64,000 bases of DNA from Branchipolynoe longqiensis (GCA_030323885.1 CM059190.1:104697856-104761855), one strand, 5' to 3'; positions 1-10,775 are shown, counted from the stretch's first letter. The notes: generated by a model not told the origin, from the letters alone. A program made the numbers and translations.

Positions 1-1126
1 ATTAGGTGGGTCATCAACCAACACCTGCCGTACCTTAACATAGTTAAACGTAGTGATAGTACGTTTCACCCACGTTAATCTATCCTACGTTCAACTACGT
101 TCACTAATGATAACGTGTGTGTGACCAGGGCTTAAGACAGATACGCGTGGATAGGGTGATTGCATCGGGGAGACTAGGTGGTGTAATGATGAGGACACTA
201 AATGTAAGCTTTAATTGACTTTTGGACATAAACCATTTAAAAGATGTACAGTTCCAGGGGGACGAGTGTAGCAGTTTGCTCTGACCTCTCTGGCAAGAAG
301 AAGGATATAGTCAAGTAGTTATGGATAGCCCCCAGGCTGACCAATGCACCACCATTAACACAGACTCAGGTGCAGTAGAGGGAGCTCCACCAGTACCAAC
401 CAATACGTTCAGGAACATTCCCCGAATAATATTTGCATAAGACGCATTATACCACACATAATATATACTTAACTTGTTATATATTATATTTATAGCTATA
501 TCTTCTCTGGAAAGTTGGAATCTTGGAAGCATGAGGCAAAATATCTCTTCTGTGCTCCTCACACACAGATAGGAGGGGGGTGGAGGGGGGAGAGGGGAGG
601 GGGAGTGGGGAGGGGGGAGAGGGAAGGGCGGAGTGGTGAGGGGAGAGGGGTGGATTTGGCTGTTGAGTGTGAAGATTTGCTGAGATTGAGAGTGTGGGAC
701 ACGTGAGGGAAGAACCATGGGAGTTGAAACAGTGTGTAAAGTCCACGGCTCGAATCTGTGGTTGTGTAGGCAGGCTATAGTGAAATCAATACAGGAGAAA
801 AAGAGAAAGGAACAGTATAAAGAGTGAAAGAAGAGAGAGAGCCAAGCCCTCAGGTTTATTTATATGGTACAGGGATCCAGCATAGTGTATCACCTCACCC
901 CATTCTCCCATTGAGAAACAAGCATTTCTAGCTCAACCAATGAGAAACAAGCATTTCCGGTCCCCATGGTTTCAGTGATCTGACCACCACCACCAAGCTG
1001 TGTGGCTCCCTTGGCCACCACCTGCCTTGAGCTGAGTGTGTGGTGATCCATGTCTAGCAGAGGGGGGAGGAGTAGTGGGTAGGGTTCTGAATGACCCTTA
1101 CACACTATCTTACTAGCACCACAATG
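1..1126. other. No gene recognised
   Basis: Mixed sequence with a G-rich tract (about 570-655) that could form G-quadruplexes on the plus strand. The apparent minus-strand Pro/Ser-rich frames here are the reverse of that tract. Confidence 0.5.
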
Positions 1127-1142
1127 TCTCATCATCATCATC

Positions 1143-1437
1143 ATGCTGTCAGTCGCGATGCGACAAAGACTGCTTTCGTTACTTGACTGCCGCTCTCCAT
1201 TTAGCTCTCTGCTGTGAGAGTGATGTCCATGAGTTGGTCTTAATATCTCTCAGCTTCAGGTTTCTCTTGATGGTATCCTTGAACCGGAGACGAGGGCACC
1301 CTCTCTTTCTGTAACCAGAAGACAGTTGAGAATAGAGGATCTGCTTTGGTAGCCTGTCTGATGACATCCTCATGAGGTGTCCAGTCCACCAGAGATTCTT
1401 TTTGATCAAAAGATCTTCCATAGAGGTCAGCCCTGTC
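1143..1437 (-). pseudogene. 3' end of a non-LTR retrotransposon (LINE ORF2 C-terminus)
   Basis: The minus frame 1179-1421 reads WWTGHLMRMSSDRLPKQIL, GCPRLRFKDTIKRNLKL and NSWTSLSQQRAKWRAAVK. This is the C-terminal tail seen in many invertebrate non-LTR reverse transcriptases (L-x-W-x-GHxxRM-x-x-x-RLPK). An (ATG)n run at about 1127-1142 follows the coding end, a plausible 3' microsatellite tail. The rest of the element is absent. Confidence 0.65.
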
Positions 1438-1970
1438 CGTTGATCGGTCGATTTAGAAAGGTTTTACTGTAAATGTTTTTGGTTTTGAAAAATAAAACAT
1501 GTGCTATCGGAGCATGCAGATTTAAGGGACTTGGAATCGTGGGACGCAATCCAGCTTCCTGTGACCCCCCCCATAGTCACCTCAGTACACATCACGTGAC
1601 TGTCTCTATTTGATGCCGTAAGTGGCCCTCTCTGAGAATTGCCTCCAACATGAACACAGTCAACACGACAACCTGTGGGGGTGACAATTGGGTGAATGTC
1701 ATTCTGGTAGCGGATTTTCTTTCACTCTTTATTTATTTATTTATATTGTGAGGGATGGAAGAGAGAGAGGGGAGAGAGTCTTTTTTTTTCTGAACTTTGG
1801 AATGCATGTGAGCAAATACACACAGTGGGAAAACATAAACAAACATGAATCTAGGAGCGCCACAGAGGTGTCACCTGTTGGTGCGACACAAGTGTTCTCG
1901 CCGCTAGGTGGCGCCGGCGTCTAAATCCCGCCCGGCACCCTTCACATGTCGGCGCGCACACTCACTTTTA

Positions 1971-2336
1971 GGCCTCAGTCACATTACGGCTTGCGACCAT
2001 TTTGCGACCACTTGGCGACCTAGAGCCGGTGACCTTGTGACCAAAGAAAAAGAGAAGGTCGAAAAACAATGGTTGGTAATTGGTTCATGCTCGGTCAGCG
2101 ATCAGTCAGCGAATAGTCGTCAAACGCTTGGCAATCTCCAGGCGGCCAATTTAGTCACAAGGAGGTTGCAGGTGCTGCACCAAAATTCTCCTTGTGACCA
2201 AAATGGGTGCACGGCAGTCACCACCCATGACCAGTTGGCGACAAGTCGGCCTTTTGATCGCAAAGTGGTCACAAAATGGTCGCAAGGTGGTCGCAAAGTG
2301 ATCGCCAGTGGTCGCAAGCACCAGTGTGACTGAGGC
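1971..2336. mobile_element. Palindromic MITE-like element built on the word TGGTCGCA
   Basis: Inverted ends GGCCTCAGTCACATTACGG and (reverse complement) GCCTCAGTCACACTGGTGC, with TTA on both sides (1968-1970, 2337-2339). The interior repeats TGCGACCA / TGGTCGCA many times on both strands. No coding capacity. Confidence 0.7.
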
Positions 2337-2484
2337 TTATAGGGGACGCGCCGCTAGAGGCGCCTCCTGGCATCGGCGACTGCCACGTACTGGGGGGGGG
2401 GGTCACGTGATGTGCAACAAGATGGCGGCGGGTGAGATTAGCGGACAAAGACGCGCCTGTGCGCGGGCCATGTGTGCCGAGGTC

Positions 2485-2760
2485 TCAGAGAGAAGAGGGA
2501 AGCGTCAAAATGCCGCACTCGGACATCGGACAGATAGGCGCCATTGTTTAGAAGGGAATTGCTTCCGCACCCATCCACCCTCCCTTCTCCAAATTTATTT
2601 AATATTTTTTGGGGTTAACATTTTTATTCATCTGAATACAATATTTTTTCAGCACTGAGTCACTGATCTTCCGGCCACGCTTAACTTCAGTCATTTACAT
2701 TATTTAATTACGAGAACGATAATGAAATATTGTTATTACATCCAGCTAAGTAAGTGTTTG
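2485..2760 (+). repeat. Second copy of the dispersed repeat at 10474
   Basis: Shares GAAGCGTCAAAATGCCGCAC, ATAGGCGCCATTGTTTAG, CACGCTTAACTTCAGTCA and ATGAAATATTGTTATTACAT with 10474-10745. The flanks here show no matching direct repeats. Confidence 0.75.
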
Positions 2761-3077
2761 TGCTGTATCTGGTCAGTATATGCAGTCAGTGAATGCATTT
2801 TAATGTAGGTGGTGTCTTAGTTTATTTTCTATGCAGGGATATGTCGGCATAGTCTGGGTTTAAGTATAATATAATATCAATTATAATAACAAATTAGCTG
2901 ACTAAGTGGTTGCGATGTATCTAGTTTGTAGCAAGCTTTCAGTGTATTTCACATCTACCCTCCAGCACACCCAACCTCCTAAAGGCTTTTACTTTGCATC
3001 TACCCGCCCTCCCTACAATCTTTTACCCACCCACCCTTCCCCCAAAAAGGCTTTTATTTTATTGTCTACCTCCAAAT

Positions 3078-3398
3078 GACCAGACGGGTGGCTGAATCAG
3101 TTAAGCGTCCATCTCCCGTTTTGGTAGATCATGGGATTCGAACCCATGCCTAGTGGAATTAAACAGATGACTTAAAAATGTATACTTATCGCTTCCAGGT
3201 GCTTGGCATTATTAGTATAGGGCAAGGACTGGTTGGCTCAGTGTAAGGATAATGTGACTGAGTGGGATATCAGGTCTCCCAGCGGCCAGCACTATAAAAT
3301 CGCCATGAGTGCGCACTGTCACAAGTTGGTGCCCGTCTTGATATGACCTTAGATGTTGCCAGGGCATAAAACTCCAAAAATCAATCAACCAATCAACA
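3078..3398 (+). mobile_element. tRNA-derived SINE, main family (SINE-1), full copy
   Basis: tRNA-like head with B-box GGATTCGAACCC, body with GGCATTATTAG, CAGTGTAAGGATAATGTGAC and GCACTATAAA-like blocks, and the tail GATATGACCTTAGATGTTGC followed by AACTCCAA. This is the commonest repeat in the window; other copies are listed separately. Confidence 0.85.
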
Positions 3399-3699
3399 TC
3401 TCCAAATACTTTTATTATATAGCAACCCACCAACTCTCCAAAATGTTTTTGTTATATATACTCACTCATCCTCCAAAATATTTACATTATGTGGTGTATA
3501 ACATATTATGCGAGTATAAAAATACGAAGGGAATTTCCTATTATTCTATATTATTATTATTACTTCATACCATTGTTATTCTCCATAAGAATATACACTA
3601 CCGGTGGCGCCATCTGCGCTCACCCGACCCTCCACCTGGCCGACATTGTCAGTCGTGTCGGAGACACTCCAAAATTCTGTTAATATATATCTATCCTCT

Positions 3700-4120
3700 C
3701 ACCCTTCAATTTGTACTCATATAGTTATGTACGTGACCCATATATAAATAAATTTTGCCCTATCACTTCCATGTTAAATACCATTCATATTTACATAATA
3801 TCTATACATACATACCTGCAAACATATCCCTATGCGAGCACCCTTGCCATCCATATTCATAGATTACATAACACATATATAAATGTAATTTCGTCTATTG
3901 CCTCCATGCTAACCACCATTCATCTCACGGTGTCTGTGCTTATGTAATATCCATGCATGCATTGCTATGTGAACAGGTCCATATACGACTACCATTGTTA
4001 TTTATACTCATATAGTAGATTACATAACATATATAAATTATATAAATCTAATTTCCCATATTGCTTAACACCACCCATCGCACTTTGTGTGTGTCTACAT
4101 AATATTCATGCATATGAAGT
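3700..4120 (+). repeat. Degenerate AT-rich tandem repeat, related to 9050-9200
   Basis: Three loose copies around TACTCATATAG, ACATAACAYATATAAAT, CATGCTAACCACCATTCAT and TAATATCCATGCATG. The block GAACAGGTCCATATACGACT recurs at about 9064, on the other side of the intact DIRS-like element. Confidence 0.6.
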
Positions 4121-4129
4121 GGGCAAGAC

Positions 4130-4854
4130 TATAAACGAGCTGTGGCCGGTGCGGGCTTGGGTCAAGCAACCCACATATGGAAGTGCGGGCTGCTCGCCCA
4201 GACGAGCCCGCATTGGATATCAAATGCGGGGATGGGTTTGCTGCTGTTACTCGTCACTAGGAGACATGCCATGACATCCTGCGTTACTCTCCTAGCAACA
4301 TAGAAGGTTTGAGTCATCGGGCTCGGACCCTTCAGACATGTTTTGTGAGTGCTCTGATGTTTTAGATGATAATATGGCCTTAAATAGAGTAATCAAAAGT
4401 ATCTTGATTTTAGTGAAGATGGTTGGAAAGTATTTATTCATATAATTGACATTGGAAGAGTTTAGATGGTGTTTGGTAGAAACAGTAATAAAGTTATGAG
4501 CTATTAAAATGTCATTGAGATGTTCCTTGCATTCCTTACCCTTTATGAACAGGTCTCTTATTATAACAACCATCATGATCAACATTTTATTGATCGTTCA
4601 TTAATATATTTATTACTATTGGCTTTTTGCACAGATGATGGAGTAACGTAGATATTACAGTAACGCAGATTAACCCTCGCCTCGGGACTAGTAACCACCA
4701 CCTTAATATGGACAATAATAATAATGAATAATGTCTCAGGTGATTATAGTGACAGCGGCGAAGAGTATACCGTCGGCCTTAACATAATATTACATGAGTA
4801 AAGCAGTTAGTATTAGAGTGATATGCGGGGATAGAACCCGTGAATAATTATTAC
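4130..4854. other. No gene recognised
   Basis: A 97-codon minus frame (4292-4585) has ordinary composition but no motif I recognise and no splice context. The DIRS-like element begins right after. Confidence 0.4.
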
Positions 4855-5045
4855 AGGATGTATAATGAATTATGCAAATATAAAACAGGCGGAGTTTCAT
4901 TATTATTTATTATTCCTTATATTGTTTAATTATATTATTGTCCAATCGCTGACCTGCCCGGCATTTGCCCCGGCTAGCCGGGCCCGAGCGCCACCACCGG
5001 GCGATATCTGCCCCGGGCAGTCACTTTGCCTCCTGATTTCAAACT
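4855..5045 (+). repeat. Split direct repeat A1 of the DIRS-like element
   Basis: A 191-bp direct repeat of 8594-8784. It starts AGGATGTATAATGAATTATG and ends CTGATTTCAAACT, with one difference seen (CCGGCATTT versus CCGGGATTT). It also holds a GC-rich inverted motif around GCCCCGGCTAGCCGGGC. It runs directly into the Gag-like frame. Confidence 0.95.
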
Positions 5046-5373
5046 GGAGGCAAAGGATGACCACTATAAAGACAGTGCTCACGGAGACCACATATTGGCT
5101 ATACGCAAGCTCGGGGAGACAATCGGCTTCTCCGCTTTCTCTAAGTCTCATCAGGACGAAAGTATAGAGCACTATGGCCCTCACAATATGAGGCAGAAGA
5201 AGAGCGGACCCTGGCAACGCAGTGCCGCTAAGCACTCTCCTGCCCGGGGGACCCGTAGGTCTTGCTACGCCTGGAACGGCGACGCAGGATGCACACGCTC
5301 GGGCTGTCGATTCGCACACGCCTGCTCCGCGTGTGTATCGAAGTCACACACAAGACAGAAGTGCAAAGAATGA
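5026..5373 (+). CDS. Gag-like CCCH zinc-finger ORF of the DIRS-like element, no ATG at its start
   Basis: About 115 codons, basic, ending in a Cys/His cluster CYAWNGDAGCTRSGC-x3-H-x-C-x2-C that recurs in the two other DIRS relics in this window. The frame opens after a TAG at 4975 and holds no ATG until about 5189; the apparent start at 5026 is TTG. It ends with TGA (5371-5373), and the RT ORF begins in the same frame three bases later. It is short for a DIRS-type Gag, so an internal deletion or a non-AUG/spliced start is likely. Its role in nucleic-acid binding is inferred from the finger. Confidence 0.65.
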   Translation: MPPDFKLEAKDDHYKDSAHGDHILAIRKLGETIGFSAFSKSHQDESIEHYGPHNMRQKKSGPWQRSAAKHSPARGTRRSCYAWNGDAGCTRSGCRFAHACSACVSKSHTRQKCKE

Positions 5374-5376
5374 CCT

Positions 5377-7611
5377 ATGAAGCCGTGGGTTCTTAAAACC
5401 AACAAGCGCCAGACCCATGGTCGGAGCACTGCTGCTGATGACTCTGGGACTGATATGCCCGGCATCACTGATCAGGGCCCTTTGGGCGCCAACGGTGGCC
5501 ACTCTTTGAAAGACCTTGGGACTATTTTCCCCGCTGTTAGTTACGCGAGTACGCCTGACCCCGCCGAGACTGATACTGTCGACCCTTGCCCCAATGCCAA
5601 TGTTCATTATACTGTTGTTTCTTCTACAGCTGGGGTCGATACAGCTAGTCTGGGTGGGACTAGGGAAAGCCGGATCTATGAGAAATCTCCGGGTATTGGA
5701 TTGCGCTGGTTGAGTCCGGCAGGTTCCAGTCGCTACGACCGCTTGTTCATCGAGCAAGTTGATGGGGGCAGCCTTCTAGTTCACATTAGGGAACTTGAAG
5801 GGGGTACTCCGGTGACAATTAAGGTCACCAGAGAGTGTGTTCGGGGCTATTGTGATTGTATTCACAAGATTGCCGGTGTCGCCACCCAGCTCAGACCATG
5901 TAGAGTCTTCACTGAGTTATTTCTGCGTGGCGACACCGACCCTGACTGGCTATACATTATTACCGGAGTTACGTTCGGTTTCCGGGTAATCAATCCCGGC
6001 TGTTCTGCCAACTACGCCCCTACTAGGACACGCAGTAGGTCAGCCTGGGAAGGTGGGATCATCGACTTGAAGTTCAGGGATGAGGAGCGAGATGGCCTCA
6101 TCTCCGCCGTCACTGCCCCCGCGCCCTGCACTCACGATGCATTCGTCGTCCCCAAGGACGACGGTGGTGGGCGCGTGGTCATTGATTGCAGTGTTCCGCC
6201 TGACAGTTCTGTCAATGCTTTCACGGACCAGGTATGCCTTAAGTTCTCCTACAAAGGTCTCGACGACGTGACAGACATCCTTGAACGGGGTGACTCGCTC
6301 GGCACTGTCGATATCAAGGACGCCTACAGGTCGGTCTCAATCCATCCCGAGGACCGCCACCTTCAAGGCCTCCGTTACAAGAGACCCGGTGACCAGGCCT
6401 TCTCTCATTTTCTTGACAACCGCCTCTGCATGGGCCTCTCCTCGAGCCCCTACGTATTCTCGAAGATCTCGGACTTTATCGTGAGATGCTGTGTTCGGGA
6501 GGGAGTTGACCGGATAGTTAACTACCTGGACGACTTCTGTCTCGTGGCCGGAACTAGGTCCGAGGTCGAGGGGGCTCAGAGGAAGCTGATCGCAATCCTT
6601 AGGAGGATCGGTTTCTTTGTAAGCTTCAAGAAGGTGAGTAAGGCCGACACCAAGGTCCGGTTCCTCGGGATCGACGTAGACTCCTTGAGCCTCGAGCTCA
6701 GTCTCCCCCAGGACAAACTGTCTAAGACGATAAGAGTCCTTCACAGTCTTCAGGGGCGTAGGAAGGCATCTAAAAAGGAACTCGAGCGTGTTGGTGGCCT
6801 GCTGGCCCACTGCTCCAAGGTCATTAGGGGTGGGAGGACTTTTTCTAGGTGTATATACGACCTGATGGCCAGCCTCAAACAACCTCACCATAGAGCCCGA
6901 CTAGGCAAGGGGATTAGGGAGGATTTGGACTGGTGGCTACGCTTTGCGAGGCGATTCAACGGCAAGGCTAGGATCCTCGGGAAGTTTGCTCCTGTAGTAG
7001 CAACCTACAGCGATGCTTCTAAGTGGGGATTTGGAGCCCTCCATGGTCACGACTGGGTGGTTGGCTCCTTTATCGACGAAGCCAACACACCCCTCGCTTC
7101 CTATGCCGGCCACCACCACCTTCTCCCCCCACGTGACGTAGGCTCGTCCCACATCAACATCCAAGAAATGTGGGCGGTGTACGGAGCATGCCTTCGTTGG
7201 GGGACAAGTTGGGCAAACAGCACGGTCATGATCGTGACCGACAGTGAGGTTGTTCGTGCTGCACTGAACACTGGCAGGTCCAGATGCAAGGGGATCATGT
7301 TCTTCCTCCGTAAACTATTCTGGCTGTCGGTCGAGAACAACTTCTCGTTCAGCTTGGTCTATATCCGCAGCAGCGTAAATGTGATTTGCGATGCCCTAAG
7401 TAGGCTAGAGAGGGCTGATAGCGTTGACAGGATCAGTGATGTGGATGTCAATGGCTCACTCTGTTGTAGCCATGTGTTTGATGCACCTTTCATTTTTTGC
7501 AGTGACATTGGCGCTGAAGGTCGAGCAGCAAGAATACCAGCGCCAGTCTTACGCGAAAAACTCGGCAATCACAAGGGGGGTGCAGATCCGCAAATATTTA
7601 GAATATGTTAA
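5377..7611 (+). CDS. Reverse transcriptase / RNase H of the DIRS-like element
   Basis: 744 residues, uninterrupted. The RT domain shows VVIDCSVPPDSSVN, TVDIKDAYRSV (first catalytic Asp) and the YLDD box at about residues 383-386. The RNase H domain follows, with YSDASKWGFG (Asp546), NIQEMWA (Glu597), VTDSE (Asp622) and VICDALSR (Asp672), a full DEDD set. No protease or integrase is present. The start ATG follows the Gag-like stop by three bases in the same frame, so expression by reinitiation or UGA readthrough is possible. The 3' end overlaps the recombinase ORF by about 170 bases in another frame, a usual DIRS arrangement. Confidence 0.95.
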   Translation: MKPWVLKTNKRQTHGRSTAADDSGTDMPGITDQGPLGANGGHSLKDLGTIFPAVSYASTPDPAETDTVDPCPNANVHYTVVSSTAGVDTASLGGTRESRIYEKSPGIGLRWLSPAGSSRYDRLFIEQVDGGSLLVHIRELEGGTPVTIKVTRECVRGYCDCIHKIAGVATQLRPCRVFTELFLRGDTDPDWLYIITGVTFGFRVINPGCSANYAPTRTRSRSAWEGGIIDLKFRDEERDGLISAVTAPAPCTHDAFVVPKDDGGGRVVIDCSVPPDSSVNAFTDQVCLKFSYKGLDDVTDILERGDSLGTVDIKDAYRSVSIHPEDRHLQGLRYKRPGDQAFSHFLDNRLCMGLSSSPYVFSKISDFIVRCCVREGVDRIVNYLDDFCLVAGTRSEVEGAQRKLIAILRRIGFFVSFKKVSKADTKVRFLGIDVDSLSLELSLPQDKLSKTIRVLHSLQGRRKASKKELERVGGLLAHCSKVIRGGRTFSRCIYDLMASLKQPHHRARLGKGIREDLDWWLRFARRFNGKARILGKFAPVVATYSDASKWGFGALHGHDWVVGSFIDEANTPLASYAGHHHLLPPRDVGSSHINIQEMWAVYGACLRWGTSWANSTVMIVTDSEVVRAALNTGRSRCKGIMFFLRKLFWLSVENNFSFSLVYIRSSVNVICDALSRLERADSVDRISDVDVNGSLCCSHVFDAPFIFCSDIGAEGRAARIPAPVLREKLGNHKGGADPQIFRIC

Positions 7612-8488
7612 TCTTTTTCACTCCTCCAGGGCTCCAATCCCTTGCTCCTTGGAACAGGTTGCCCTCTATGCTACCTGGCTTGCCCGCTCATTAAAGTACC
7701 GTTCAATCCTTAACTACCTAAGTGGGCTGAACCACTTTTTAAGGATGAACGATGAGCCGCCAATAGACTACAAGGGTTATGTCCTTGCTGCTACCCTTAA
7801 GGGAATCCGTAGGGCCAAGGGCGACACTCCCCGCCAGGCGATGCCCCTGCTCCCGCATATGTTGCGGAAAATCTTTTCTCTCCTTTCTAACAACCCTGGC
7901 CACGTAGCATGGAGGGCGGCGGTCCTCTGCTCCTTTAGGGGACTATTACGCAAGTCTCAGGTTACCATGTCGGACTCCACCCTCCTCAGATCGGACTTCT
8001 CATTCTATGACTGGGGGATGCTTCTGACTGTGCGCCGTTCTAAAACAATTCAATTCTCGGAACGTGTGCTTGAGATACCGATCGCCAGGTGTTGCGACAC
8101 CACTCTCTGTGCGGTCCACTGGACCGAAAGGCATTTTCACCAGATCAGGGCGGGCCCTTCTGACCCGGCGTTCCGCATACCATGTTCTGGGGGGGTCTCC
8201 TCTCCTTTTCCATATTCCGCTTACCAGGAGACCCTCAAGATATTTTCCACCAGGGCGGGCTTTGACGTGTCCACCCTCTCGTCTCACTCATTGAGGAGGG
8301 GAGGCTGCACCTTCTTATCCATGTGCGGGGCCACTATAGAGGAATTGAAGGCCAGGGGGGACTGGGCCTCCGAGACTGTCTACAGCTATCTTAAGACTCC
8401 CCTGGGTGTTAGGATAGTGAATGACTTGAGGGTGGCCGCTGCACTATGCTCGGAGGAGGCGGGTGTTGGGTTGGGGGGAGACGCTTAG
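7439..8488 (+). CDS. Tyrosine recombinase of the DIRS-like element
   Basis: About 349 residues from the first in-frame ATG (7439); the frame is open from 7424. N-terminal SAM-like region (YLEYVNLF, LATYWLA-type helices), then the catalytic domain with an Arg in LCSFRGLLRKSQ, the HxxR box in SHSLRRGG (His codon 8285, Arg codon 8294), GDW at about 8357, and Tyr in VYSYLKT (8381 or 8387). All recognised catalytic positions are kept, so it may be active. It should insert the circular DNA copy of the element. The stop lies 14 bp before repeat B1. Confidence 0.93.
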   Translation: MWMSMAHSVVAMCLMHLSFFAVTLALKVEQQEYQRQSYAKNSAITRGVQIRKYLEYVNLFHSSRAPIPCSLEQVALYATWLARSLKYRSILNYLSGLNHFLRMNDEPPIDYKGYVLAATLKGIRRAKGDTPRQAMPLLPHMLRKIFSLLSNNPGHVAWRAAVLCSFRGLLRKSQVTMSDSTLLRSDFSFYDWGMLLTVRRSKTIQFSERVLEIPIARCCDTTLCAVHWTERHFHQIRAGPSDPAFRIPCSGGVSSPFPYSAYQETLKIFSTRAGFDVSTLSSHSLRRGGCTFLSMCGATIEELKARGDWASETVYSYLKTPLGVRIVNDLRVAAALCSEEAGVGLGGDA

Positions 8489-8501
8489 GCGTTCTCCTTT
8501 G

Positions 8502-8593
8502 GCCCTTTTTATTGTGCATGTCATAGACGCTCAATAAAGTGTCCAACCCAACCCTCGTCTTCCTTCTCTTCTTATTACATAGCCTAACTTTAT
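8502..8593 (+). repeat. Split direct repeat B1, with polyadenylation signal
   Basis: 92 bp identical by eye to B2 (8795-8886). It contains CAATAAAGTG, a possible poly(A) signal for the element transcript, and joins directly to A2. This recreates the junction expected in the circular intermediate. Confidence 0.93.
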
Positions 8594-8784
8594 AGGATGT
8601 ATAATGAATTATGCAAATATAAAACAGGCGGAGTTTCATTATTATTTATTATTCCTTATATTGTTTAATTATATTATTGTCCAATCGCTGACCTGCCCGG
8701 GATTTGCCCCGGCTAGCCGGGCCCGAGCGCCACCACCGGGCGATATCTGCCCCGGGCAGTCACTTTGCCTCCTGATTTCAAACT
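8594..8784 (+). repeat. Split direct repeat A2
   Basis: Second copy of A1 (4855-5045), 191 bp with one difference seen. It is placed between B1 and B2, the diagnostic layout of split direct-repeat DIRS elements. Confidence 0.95.
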
Positions 8785-8794
8785 TTACCGATAT

Positions 8795-8887
8795 GCCCTT
8801 TTTATTGTGCATGTCATAGACGCTCAATAAAGTGTCCAACCCAACCCTCGTCTTCCTTCTCTTCTTATTACATAGCCTAACTTTATA
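8795..8887 (+). repeat. Split direct repeat B2 and right end of the DIRS-like element
   Basis: Identical by eye to B1. A ten-base spacer (TTACCGATAT) separates A2 from B2. After CCTAACTTTATA the copies diverge into flanking DNA (TAGGCTGTCGG), which marks the element end. Confidence 0.92.
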
Positions 8888-9819
8888 TAGGCTGTCGGCA
8901 CCTGGGTGGGGTGACATTACCTAATATGTGGGATTGCTACAACACGCGAGAGGAGAGGTGGCAGCAAGTAAAGACAGTGGTGGCCAGAAGAAAGAGCGCA
9001 TAATATATATATATATAATAGAACAATACGAAAAGAGAGAATGGTTAAACATACATCTCTACATGAACAGGTCCGTCCATATACGACTATCATTGTTATT
9101 CATACTCACATAGTTGACTACACCTCTCCTATATATATTATATTTGTGTTTGTATGCCTATATATCGTCTCACAGCGCATGGGTGCACATACTACCTATT
9201 CATGTATTTGGCTGGAACATGAACGCTTGATGGCCCACTCACTATTACCTGATGAGTATTTGCATTGTGTACACAGAGACCCCGGAGACGTCAGTCTGCC
9301 CATTGTCTCTGCTCACTGACCTACATCTACTTACTGACCCATTTCTGCCACTGTCTGATATATAATGCTGCATACATGATACATGCTCCCGGAGTGGTCT
9401 CGTAGGATCACAAAAAAAACACCAAACATGAACAGTTAAATAGAGCTTTCACTTGGACCCGTCAACATTACACTCGCTCTCTAGTAATATAGCGACACCA
9501 GAGACCAGCGGTAAAAGATCTTCAATGAGAGGCCCAGACTTGAGGTCAGGAAACACTCATTTTTCTTTCGAGTGACAGATCCATGGAACAGTCTCCCAGA
9601 CCAAGTGGTTGAAGCGCCAAGGGTAGAAGCATTTGAGAGAAGGCTGGATAGACATTGGAGAGGACACACACAATTATATGACTTCAGGGCTCCATCCACC
9701 TCCATATGTGTGCCAAAAAGAAGTGTTTAAAAAAAAAACCATAATGAGCTGGCATTAGAGGCGTAATAGGGCCTAGATCAGTGAGATGAGGATCTGTAAG
9801 TTAATCTGTAAGTTAATCA

Positions 9820-10146
9820 TGAGCGGACCGAATGGCCGAATGATTTGAGCATCTGTCTCCCGTTTTGGTAGATCGTGGGATGGGTTCGAACCCTGGTCGA
9901 TTCAAACCAATGACTTAAAAATTGATGCTTATCACTTCCTAGCCAGGTGCTCGGTATTATTAGGATACAGGATTGGTTGACTCAGTGTCAGGATAATGTG
10001 ACTGAGTAGGACATGTCGTGGTGCTGGTGGCTTGGTCTCCAAATGGGGCAGTACTATTAAGTTGCCATGAGTTTGCAATGTCTCAAGTCGCCCTGATATG
10101 ACCTTAGATGATGCCAGGATATAAAACTCCAACAACCAACCCACCA
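9820..10146 (+). mobile_element. SINE-1 copy, full length
   Basis: Head with B-box GGGTTCGAACCCTGG, body CTCAGTGTCAGGATAATGTG, tail CCTGATATGACCTTAGATG and AACTCCAACAACC. Confidence 0.85.
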
Positions 10147-10473
10147 AGCTCACTCTATAATGAGTACGTCCTGCCATGAATAAAAAGTGCATAGTTTGAT
10201 GGTTTTGAGTTGCTGCCATTTAAGAAAAAAAAGATAAATGTATTGCGTTGATCGCTATTATCTACCTTACTTTAGTTTGAAGTAACTTTGATCTTAAATG
10301 GTTAATTTTGGAAACATTTGAAGTGGAAATTCAAACACTATAAGCTTCACCAGAAACAGGCTGCATTGAATTGACATAGTATTCCTTTTACGCAGCAAGA
10401 AATACTTCCTAAGTGCACCAATATCTAAGTTGGATATGCAGGATCAAATCAATACAATTTTATTAGTTTTGAG

Positions 10474-10775
10474 AGAAGAGTGAAGCGTCAAAACGCCACA
10501 CTCGGACATTGGGCAAATAGGCGCCATTGTTTAGAGGGGAATTGCTTCCCCACCCATCTACCCTCCCTTCTCAAAATTTTTGTTTTTTTAGTAAATTTTT
10601 TTTTTCTCATCTGAATACAGTATTTTTTCAGCACTGAGGCACTGGTCTTCCTGCCACGCTTAACTTCAGTCAGTTAGACTATTAAATTACGCAAACATTC
10701 TTAAGACAATGAAATATTGTTATTATATCCAGCTAATCAAGAGTGCTGGTATATCTGCTCAGTGAAGGCATTCAG
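10474..10775 (+). mobile_element. Dispersed repeat inserted in a TAAAG-type MITE with 32-bp flanking direct repeats
   Basis: About 300 bp that matches 2485-2760 (GAAGCGTCAAAACGCCACAC, AGGCGCCATTGTTTAGAGGG, TTTTTTCAGCACTGAGGCAC). It is flanked by exact 32-bp direct repeats at 10441-10472 and 10776-10807, both belonging to the MITE. No coding capacity seen. Confidence 0.75.

Larger units (their letters stand above)
4855..8887 (+). mobile_element. Near-intact DIRS-order (Ngaro/PAT-like) tyrosine-recombinase retrotransposon
   Basis: About 4.03 kb with split direct repeats: A1 (4855-5045), ORFs, B1 (8502-8593), A2 (8594-8784), B2 (8795-8886). A1 and A2 differ at one visible position in 191 bp; B1 and B2 look identical. 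The order is Gag-like zinc-finger ORF, RT/RNase H, tyrosine recombinase, with no integrase or protease. Families with split direct repeats replicate through a circular intermediate that the recombinase inserts without target duplication. I see no methyltransferase-like domain after RNase H, which favours Ngaro over PAT, but subgroup placement needs a tree. B carries an AATAAA. Confidence 0.92.
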
